From the NCBI GenBank assembly GCA_027053375.1, contig JALUJC010000258.1:1-8298 (forward strand): a stretch of DNA of 8,298 bases. Reading direction: 5' to 3'. Below the pieces are notes generated by a model. The model ran no database searches. It worked only from the letters and a program-made list of their open reading frames with translations, and was not told where the DNA came from. Of the stretch, positions 1 to 4,436 are shown one piece after another. The DNA comes from Caldifarciminota bacterium. Its GTDB lineage: Bacteria; Hydrothermota; Hydrothermia; S141-80. A program made the position numbers and the translations under genes. Numbering within the stretch: position 1 is the stretch's first letter; every line of letters starts with the position of its first letter.

Positions 1-2
1 GG

Positions 3-479
3 CCGGACCTGGACGTGGTGGAGACGGTGGTGGCGGTGCGAAAAGTGGAAGTTCCCTATGTTCCGGGTTTTCTTTCCTTTCGAGAGCTCCCGGTTCTTCT
101 TGACGCGGTGGAAAAACTTAAATCGTGGCCCGATCTGTTTCTGGTGGATGGGCAGGGTCGGTGGCACCCGCGGCGTTTCGGGCTTGCTTCCCATTTTGGT
201 CTGGAAGTGGACCATCCCACCATCGGGGTGGCAAAATCTCCCCTGCTGCCTCCAGATGCCTTCCCCGGGGAGCAGCGTGGGGAAGTGGTGTATGAGCCGC
301 TGGGTGCGGTGGTTCGAACGCGAACACGGGTCCGGCCGCTCTATGTCTCGGTGGGGCATCGAATCACCCTGGAGGAGGCTGTCCGCTGGGTGTTGAACAC
401 CGCAATACGTTACCGCCTTCCTGAACCCATTCGTCATGCCGACCGCATGACCCGGGAATGGGCGCGGCAGCTCGAATAA
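3..479 (+). CDS. nfi: Endonuclease V (deoxyinosine 3' endonuclease), 5'-truncated by the window edge
   Basis: Endonuclease V nicks DNA near deoxyinosine (deaminated adenine) and other lesions in cytoplasmic DNA repair. The open frame runs in from the left edge; the first full codon is at 3, and the in-frame GTG at 15 is internal, not a real start, because the residues before it already align with the family. Seen: the PYVPGFLSFRE block (the wedge-type P-Y-x-P motif followed by catalytic Glu at 84-86), the VDGQG block with catalytic Asp at 147-149, the HPRR block (His at 165-167), the ASHFGL stretch, the GVAKS lysine at 234-236 and the late YRLPEPIRHAD block. By comparison with E. coli Nfi, roughly the first 60 residues are missing, including the first catalytic Asp. 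It ends in TAA 102 bases before the next gene. Identity is secure; whether the complete gene is intact cannot be seen. Confidence 0.95.
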   Translation, partial: PDLDVVETVVAVRKVEVPYVPGFLSFRELPVLLDAVEKLKSWPDLFLVDGQGRWHPRRFGLASHFGLEVDHPTIGVAKSPLLPPDAFPGEQRGEVVYEPLGAVVRTRTRVRPLYVSVGHRITLEEAVRWVLNTAIRYRLPEPIRHADRMTREWARQLE

Positions 480-581
480 GCCCCCGAAGGTGGGTGGGAC
501 CCGGTCTTTTTCTCTCCGGTGGTGAAACTTGCCAGAAAGGTGTGAAAGGTTCTTCAGGTATCCTGTATCTCCAAGGAACCC

Positions 582-1391
582 ATGCGTTTTTATCATGAAC
601 TTTTGGGTGTTGAGATCACGATCCCGGACGAACCTCGCCGGGTGGTGTCCCTGGCGCCCGACTTAACGGAGATCATGTTTCGCCTGGGACGGGGGGATCG
701 GCTTGTGGGGATCAGCCTTTACTGTCTCCGTCCCCGGGGGAAACTGGAGGGGTTGCCGCGTGTGGGGGCCTATCTCAAGGTTCATGAAGCCCGTCTGGCG
801 GCGCTCCGTCCCGATGTGGTGTTGACCACCCTGGGAGCTCAGCGGGAAACGGCACGGTCACTTCTGGCAAAGGGCTATGCGGTGGTGGCATTGCCTGTTC
901 CCATGTCCCTCTGGGGGATCCTGGACAACCTGCACCGTCTTGCTGTACTGATGGGCGCTGAGGATCGAGGAAGGGCGGTGATTTTCCGACTGGTACAACG
1001 TCTGATGTCCTTGCGTGGCCGATTTTCGGGGATACGGGTTTACTGGGAGGTGGATCTGGGTGGCCCCGTGTCCGCAGGGCGCATGAGCTATGTCACCGAT
1101 GCCCTGGGCTGGCTGGGACTTACAAACATCTATGCGGACCGTCCGGTGGGATATTTCACACCCAGCGACGAGGAAACCCGATCTCTCGCGCCAGAACTTG
1201 TGCTTTACGAACCCCGTAAAACCCGCAAACAGGACAAAAGACACTGGATACGCATGCTCCATGATCGTCTGAAACTTGATGTTCCTGTGGTGGTGTTGCC
1301 CCATGACAGCCTTGCCCATTATGGTCCTGCCCTGGTGGATGAAGTTCTTCCCCGCGTGACGAACGAGGTGGCCCGTGCGGGCCGTCCTTGA
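582..1391 (+). CDS. BtuF/TroA-like substrate-binding-fold protein without signal peptide
   Basis: 269 residues resembling the periplasmic binding proteins of cobalamin/iron-chelate ABC importers (BtuF/FepB type). Seen: RRVVSLAPDLTEIMFRLG at about 19-36, DRLVGIS at 39-45, PRVGAYL at 59-65, RPDVVL at 76-81, a mid helix at about 108-146 joining the two lobes, and the second-lobe block YWEVDLGGPVSAGRMSYVTDALGWLG at 154-179, which matches the usual Y-E-V...G..S...D.L...G pattern. The start ATG has AAGGA at 573-577. No signal peptide or lipobox is present, and none can be added upstream: the same frame closes with TGA at 543-545 and offers no start between. The protein is therefore predicted to be cytoplasmic, unlike classical importer subunits. 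No permease or ATPase gene lies nearby. Ligand unknown; a cytoplasmic cobalamin- or metal-chelate-binding role is only a guess. The stop codon lies inside the -35 box of the next promoter. Confidence 0.8.
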   Translation: MRFYHELLGVEITIPDEPRRVVSLAPDLTEIMFRLGRGDRLVGISLYCLRPRGKLEGLPRVGAYLKVHEARLAALRPDVVLTTLGAQRETARSLLAKGYAVVALPVPMSLWGILDNLHRLAVLMGAEDRGRAVIFRLVQRLMSLRGRFSGIRVYWEVDLGGPVSAGRMSYVTDALGWLGLTNIYADRPVGYFTPSDEETRSLAPELVLYEPRKTRKQDKRHWIRMLHDRLKLDVPVVVLPHDSLAHYGPALVDEVLPRVTNEVARAGRP

Positions 1392-1416
1392 CAGGTTGCC
1401 GCGGGGTGTGTATCCT
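1388..1416 (+). promoter_or_regulatory. Sigma70-type promoter for the rpsF operon
   Basis: A perfect -35 hexamer TTGACA (1388-1393) is followed after exactly 17 bases by TATCCT (1411-1416), which matches four of six positions of the -10 consensus. Transcription would start near 1422-1424, about 80 bases before rpsF. The -35 box contains the TGA stop codon of the upstream gene (1389-1391), so there is no spare sequence between the two units. Inferred from sequence only. Confidence 0.7.
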
Positions 1417-1447
1417 TGATAGCAAGCAGAACAGGGAATTCAGAAGG

Positions 1448-1477
1448 GGCCCCCGGAAATCCATGATTTCCGGGTCC
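1448..1477 (+). promoter_or_regulatory. Leader hairpin before rpsF, candidate S6:S18 autoregulatory element
   Basis: CCCGGAAATC (1452-1461) is the exact reverse complement of GATTTCCGGG (1465-1474), leaving a three-base loop CAT. Two further G-C pairs (1448-1449 with 1476-1477) can form across an asymmetric internal loop with CC (1450-1451) on one side and U (1475) on the other. The hairpin lies between the predicted start of transcription and the Shine-Dalgarno sequence, 13 bases before GGAGG. No T-run follows, so it is not an intrinsic terminator. In several bacteria the S6:S18 protein complex is known to bind a hairpin in its own rpsF leader and repress translation; that this hairpin does so is inferred from position and gene order. 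Confidence 0.5.
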
Positions 1478-1487
1478 AGGGAACAAC

Positions 1488-1492
1488 GGAGG
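1488..1492 (+). promoter_or_regulatory. Shine-Dalgarno of rpsF, decides the start
   Basis: GGAGG ends nine bases before the ATG at 1502. It excludes the longer in-frame reading that begins at 1388: that reading would run through the promoter and leader and adds 38 residues not found in S6 proteins. Confidence 0.85.
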
Positions 1493-1501
1493 TTAGAAGA
1501 G

Positions 1502-1798
1502 ATGGAAGAAGTCCGGCCCTATGAAATGATGACGATTCTGGATCCGGATCTTGCGAATCCGGATCGTGAGAATCTCGTCGAACGGATCAAGGGTCTCCTG
1601 GAAAAGCACGGGGCCACCGTGGAGGAGATCAAGGAGTGGGGTCGTCGGAAGATGGCCTATCCCATTAAAAAGAAACGGGAAGGATATTATCTCCTCTTTC
1701 ACTTCCAGGCACCCCCCAGCACGCCCGTGGACATCCGCTGGGAGATGCGGATGACGCAGGGGCTGCTTCGCTATATGGTGGTCCGGAGGGACGAATAA
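1502..1798 (+). CDS. rpsF: 30S ribosomal protein S6
   Basis: 98 residues, the usual size for S6. S6 forms a heterodimer with S18 and binds the platform of the 16S rRNA central domain. Seen: the N-terminal strand RPYEMMTILDPDL (5-17), the helix with NLVERIKGLLEKHGA (24-38), the signature EWGRRKMAYPIKKKREGYYLLFHF (45-68), and the closing helix/strand DIRWEMRMTQGLLRYMVVR (78-96). There is almost no tail after the ferredoxin-like core, in contrast to the long acidic tails of some S6 proteins. It is the first gene of the promoter-led cluster. Its TAA stop overlaps the ATG of ssb by one base (TAATG), suggesting translational coupling. Confidence 0.98.
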   Translation: MEEVRPYEMMTILDPDLANPDRENLVERIKGLLEKHGATVEEIKEWGRRKMAYPIKKKREGYYLLFHFQAPPSTPVDIRWEMRMTQGLLRYMVVRRDE

Positions 1799-2214
1799 TG
1801 GCAGACCTGCGATTGCCCAATCTGAATGTGGTGATTCTCTCCGGACGCCTGACGCAGGACCCGGAGCTTCGCTATACCCCTGCAGGCGCACCGGTGGTCC
1901 GCTTTCGGATCGCTTCGGATCGCCCCTATCGTGATGCATCCGGTCAATGGCAGCGTGAAACCCTGTTTATTGATGTAACCGCCTGGCGGGACCTGGCGGA
2001 GCGTGTCAATGATCGTGGACGCAAAGGGGCGGCCGTGGTGGTGCAGGGTTACCTGCGTTCCCGGAGCTGGGAGACACAGGAAGGGGTGAAGCGCTCGGCG
2101 GTGGAGGTGATAGCCCGGAGTGTTCAGTTCCTGGATCGGGTTGCGCCGAGCGAGGCGGTGGATGAGTTTGCAGCTTTTGACGAAGAAGAACCTGGTGAGG
2201 ATTTACCCTTTTGA
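1798..2214 (+). CDS. ssb: Single-stranded DNA-binding protein
   Basis: 138-residue SSB that coats single-stranded DNA during replication, repair and recombination. Seen: an OB-fold of about 110 residues with [21 protein letters not shown] (10-30), [10 protein letters not shown] (33-42), a typical [19 protein letters not shown] core (50-68, with W48-type aromatic positions at W51 and W63), and [12 protein letters not shown] (81-92). After a short acidic linker the protein ends in EDLPF, the conserved acidic tip with terminal Pro-Phe that recruits partner proteins. The linker is short (about 25 residues from the core to the end) compared with E. coli SSB. GGAGGG at 1785-1790 serves as ribosome binding site, seven bases before the ATG. 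Position between rpsF and rpsR is common in bacteria and supports its being the housekeeping copy. Confidence 0.97.
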   Translation: MADLRLPNLNVVILSGRLTQDPELRYTPAGAPVVRFRIASDRPYRDASGQWQRETLFIDVTAWRDLAERVNDRGRKGAAVVVQGYLRSRSWETQEGVKRSAVEVIARSVQFLDRVAPSEAVDEFAAFDEEEPGEDLPF

Positions 2215-2220
2215 GTGAAA

Positions 2221-2227
2221 GGGGGAG
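2221..2227 (+). promoter_or_regulatory. Shine-Dalgarno of rpsR, decides the start
   Basis: GGGGGAG ends seven bases before the ATG at 2235. This favours the ATG start over an in-frame TTG at 2211 that overlaps the end of ssb and would add eight residues with no counterpart in S18. Confidence 0.75.
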
Positions 2228-2234
2228 AAGAAGA

Positions 2235-2465
2235 ATGGCAAGGAAGTTCCGTCGTCGGTATGGATGTGAATTTTGCCGTGAGGGCATTGATGTGGTGGAT
2301 TACAAAGATGTGGATCGGCTGAAAAAGTATCTTTCCACCCGTGGGAAGATCCTGCCCCGTCGTCAGACGGGCACCTGTGCTTATCATCAGCGACAGCTCT
2401 CCCGTGCCATTAAACGGGCCCGGCAGATGGCCCTGTTGCCGTATGTGGAAGTCTACACCATCTGA
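2235..2465 (+). CDS. rpsR: 30S ribosomal protein S18, zinc-type (C+)
   Basis: 76 residues, normal for S18, the partner of S6 on the small-subunit platform. Seen: a basic N-terminus (KFRRRYG), the core [25 protein letters not shown] (22-46) containing the family signature, and [22 protein letters not shown] (53-74). A C-x-x-C pair (C11, C14) together with C48 and H51 (C-x-x-H) gives a complete four-ligand set of the kind seen in zinc-binding C+ S18 forms. Many bacteria carry C- paralogues lacking these residues under zinc-starvation control. The gene starts 20 bases after ssb ends and is followed 20 bases later by rplI. Confidence 0.98.
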   Translation: MARKFRRRYGCEFCREGIDVVDYKDVDRLKKYLSTRGKILPRRQTGTCAYHQRQLSRAIKRARQMALLPYVEVYTI

Positions 2466-2485
2466 GGTGAGGGGAGGATAAGGCG

Positions 2486-3064
2486 ATGGAAGTGCTGCTG
2501 CTGGAAGACGTGGAAGGACTGGGATTTCGTGGTGAGGTGGTTCGGGTCAGGGACGGGTATGCACGCAACTTCCTTATTCCCAGAGGACTGGCAAAAAAGG
2601 CGACGCCCTCGGTGCTGAAGGCATGGAAGGTGGAGCAGGAGCAGAAACGGCGCAAGATTGAACGTGCGCAGGAACAGGCACGGGCGGTGGCGGACAGGCT
2701 TGAGGGAACTGTGGTCTCCTTTACGCTGAAGATAGGTGAAGGTGGAAAAGCCTATGGTTCCATTGGCGCCGGGGATATTGCACGCGCCCTTCAGGAAATG
2801 GGGTTTGAGGTGGAGCGGAAGCAAATCCGGCTGGGTTCGACCCTGCGTATGGCCGGGGAGTTTCCTGTGCAGGTGCGTTTGATGGAAGGGGTGTTTGCCA
2901 CCATCACGGTAAAGGTGGAACCAGAAGCCAGCCCACAGGAAGAACCGGTGGTGACATCTGCGGGAGAACCCCCCGCAGAACCTGCTCCCGAAACCGGAGA
3001 AAATCAGGAAACCCCGACGGAAGGGGAGGATGTGGAAGCACAGGAAGAAACGGAAGAAGCATGA
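2486..3064 (+). CDS. rplI: 50S ribosomal protein L9 with an acidic C-terminal extension
   Basis: L9 binds 23S rRNA near the L1 stalk and helps maintain reading frame. Seen: the rRNA-binding N-domain MEVLLLEDVEGLGFRGEVV and its signature GYARNFLIPRGLAKKAT (24-40), a long charged connecting helix (about 44-73), and the C-domain LKIGEGGKAYGSIGAGDIARAL (81-102) to VKVE (142-145). Standard L9 ends at about 148-150. Here 44 more residues follow (149-192) with 14 Glu, one Asp, seven Pro and no Lys, Arg or His, so it is a strongly acidic, probably disordered tail. GGGGAGG at 2471-2477 is a strong ribosome binding site. The TGA stop overlaps the next ATG (ATGA), so the DNA of the tail also carries the ribosome binding site (GGAAG, 3052-3056) of the following gene. 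Confidence 0.97.
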   Translation: MEVLLLEDVEGLGFRGEVVRVRDGYARNFLIPRGLAKKATPSVLKAWKVEQEQKRRKIERAQEQARAVADRLEGTVVSFTLKIGEGGKAYGSIGAGDIARALQEMGFEVERKQIRLGSTLRMAGEFPVQVRLMEGVFATITVKVEPEASPQEEPVVTSAGEPPAEPAPETGENQETPTEGEDVEAQEETEEA

Positions 3065-3516
3065 CACGTGTGGATGAGCGGTTAATTCCGGTGGAACTGG
3101 ACCGGCTGGTGCTGGATGAGTCAGCGCAGAGCCCGGTCCTGATCCTCCGGGAGCGTGAGGGGAATCGGCTGCTGCCCATCTGGATTGGCCAGAGTGAGGC
3201 GCTTTCCATTGCGCTGGTCCTTGAGGGGCAGCGCCCTCCCCGGCCGCTCACCCATGATTTGATGCGTTCACTTCTGCTGGGTCTGGACACCGATCTTTCC
3301 ATGGTGGTCATCAATGACCTGAAGGATAACACATTCTACGCGCGGCTTGTGCTTCATCGGGATGGCGATCCACCCCGGGTGGTCAGCGTGGACGCCCGTC
3401 CTTCTGATTCGATCGCACTCGCAGTCCGAACGGGAACGCCCATCTATGTCTCCCAGTCGGTGATGGCTCGTGGGGGCATCACCGCCGAAGGGGAAGAACC
3501 GGGAGCATCGTCATGA
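3061..3516 (+). CDS. Bifunctional nuclease family protein (DUF151 / BFN domain)
   Basis: 151 residues with the compact DUF151 domain over most of its length. Seen: LPIWIGQSEALSIALVLEG (38-56), RPLTHDLM (61-68), the NTFYARLVLHRDG strand (90-102), and the hallmark VSVDARPSDSIALAVRTGTPIYV (108-130). A short polar tail (about 134-151) follows. Plant members were described as having both RNase and DNase activity. Bacterial homologues are structurally known but their role is poorly settled, so nuclease function here is inherited from the family name. The start overlaps the rplI stop and the stop overlaps the next start, both as ATGA, so translation is probably coupled to L9 and to the M23 peptidase. 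Confidence 0.9.
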   Translation: MTRVDERLIPVELDRLVLDESAQSPVLILREREGNRLLPIWIGQSEALSIALVLEGQRPPRPLTHDLMRSLLLGLDTDLSMVVINDLKDNTFYARLVLHRDGDPPRVVSVDARPSDSIALAVRTGTPIYVSQSVMARGGITAEGEEPGASS

Positions 3517-4415
3517 AGGGCGGCTATCTGAAGTGGGTTCCGGCGGATGGGAAGCAGGGGCAGGAGTGGTACCTGAGCGCTGCCGGAATCCGTAGACTGG
3601 TGGTTCTGGGGGGGGTGCTGTTTGTACTGTCCATCAGCGGCTGGCTGGCCCTGGCCTATACGGGGTACCTGAAATTTTCTCACGAGAAACTCTCCAGGGA
3701 AAACACGGTATTGCGGGACAAAATTGAGCAGCTTCTGGCATCCATGGAAACACTGGACCGGAAACTGGACAGTCTGTATCAGCGTGATCTGGCCCTGCGT
3801 ACAGTGCTGGGAGAGAACTACCCCACCCTTGACCCCGCCATTCTCGGGATCGGAGGCACAGTAGAAGAAACCAAGGATCCAGAGGTTCCTCTGGATGTGT
3901 GGGTGGCTGAAAAGCGGCTGGCGCGTCTCGAGAAGCTTGCCTCACAGGAACTGCAGAGTTATGCCTATCTCAAAGAAAAAGTGGAAAAGAAACGCCTGGA
4001 CCTTGCCCTTACCCCCTCCATTGTCCCGGTAAAAGGATATCTCTCCTCCACATTCGGATACCGGCGTGATCCCTTTACGGGAAGGCGGAAGTTGCACGAA
4101 GGTGTGGATATCTCAGCCCCCTTTGGAACCCCTGTGCGGGTTACGGCCGATGGGGTGGTGGTCCGGGTGAAGCGGGATCCGGGCTACGGTCTCATGGTGG
4201 AAGTGCGACACGGAAAGGGTCTAACCACGCGTTATGGCCACAACTCCCGGGTGTTCGTGCGTCCCGGCCAGCGTGTAAAGCGTGGAGATGTCATTGCTCT
4301 GGTGGGCTCCACAGGGAAATCCACCGGTCCCCACGTGCATTACGAGGTACGTTTGAACGGAAAACCCCTGAATCCGCTTGATTTTATTATTCCCGATCAG
4401 GCCTTTTATGACTGA
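3513..4415 (+). CDS. Membrane-anchored M23/LytM-type metallopeptidase
   Basis: 300 residues. A short basic cytoplasmic N-terminus precedes one membrane segment at about 29-50 (VVLGGVLFVLSISGWLALAY), with no cleavage site after it, so the protein is a type II anchor facing the periplasm. A coiled-coil-like stretch follows (about 54-100, SRENTVLRDKIEQLLASMET), then a second helical stretch (about 128-165), then the LytM domain at about 172-292. The metal-site residues are complete: H195 and D199 in HEGVDI, H243 in YGHNSR and the H274-V-H276 pair in GPHVHYEV. It is therefore predicted to be an active zinc endopeptidase cutting peptidoglycan cross-links, not one of the degenerate EnvC/NlpD-type amidase activators. 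That reading rests on the motifs alone. It overlaps the DUF151 stop by four bases (ATGA) and lies 21 bases before the large outer-membrane gene. Confidence 0.93.
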   Translation: MKGGYLKWVPADGKQGQEWYLSAAGIRRLVVLGGVLFVLSISGWLALAYTGYLKFSHEKLSRENTVLRDKIEQLLASMETLDRKLDSLYQRDLALRTVLGENYPTLDPAILGIGGTVEETKDPEVPLDVWVAEKRLARLEKLASQELQSYAYLKEKVEKKRLDLALTPSIVPVKGYLSSTFGYRRDPFTGRRKLHEGVDISAPFGTPVRVTADGVVVRVKRDPGYGLMVEVRHGKGLTTRYGHNSRVFVRPGQRVKRGDVIALVGSTGKSTGPHVHYEVRLNGKPLNPLDFIIPDQAFYD

Positions 4416-4427
4416 GGCCTGGACATC

Positions 4428-4432
4428 AGGTG
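4428..4432 (+). promoter_or_regulatory. Short Shine-Dalgarno before a GTG start
   Basis: AGGTG ends four bases before the GTG at 4437. It is the only reasonable start, because it puts a hydrophobic signal peptide immediately at the N-terminus; no ATG precedes this in frame. The weak site plus GTG suggest modest translation of the large outer-membrane protein. Confidence 0.45.
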
Positions 4433-4436
4433 TGAA

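Noticed and set aside
492..511. Possible intrinsic terminator after endonuclease V
   Set aside because: Only a four-base stem (GGGT/ACCC) with a three-base loop, separated from a five-T run by GGTC; too weak to call.
529..564. Possible promoter for the BtuF-like gene (TTGCCA ... TATCCT)
   Set aside because: The two elements are 24 bases apart and no better -35 lies at the right distance from TATCCT.
1452..1474. rpsF leader hairpin as a terminator for the upstream gene
   Set aside because: No T-run follows, and it lies downstream of the promoter that drives rpsF.
1388..1501. Longer reading of rpsF starting at 1388
   Set aside because: It would translate the promoter and the leader hairpin, lacks a ribosome binding site, and adds residues absent from S6; the ATG at 1502 has a well-spaced GGAGG.
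2211..2234. TTG start for rpsR at 2211
   Set aside because: The ATG at 2235 has a strong Shine-Dalgarno and gives the normal S18 N-terminus.
2453..3067. Long minus-strand open frame opposite rplI
   Set aside because: Its composition is that of an antisense shadow (His, Phe, Leu and Arg rich), with no recognisable domain; the + strand encodes a clear L9.
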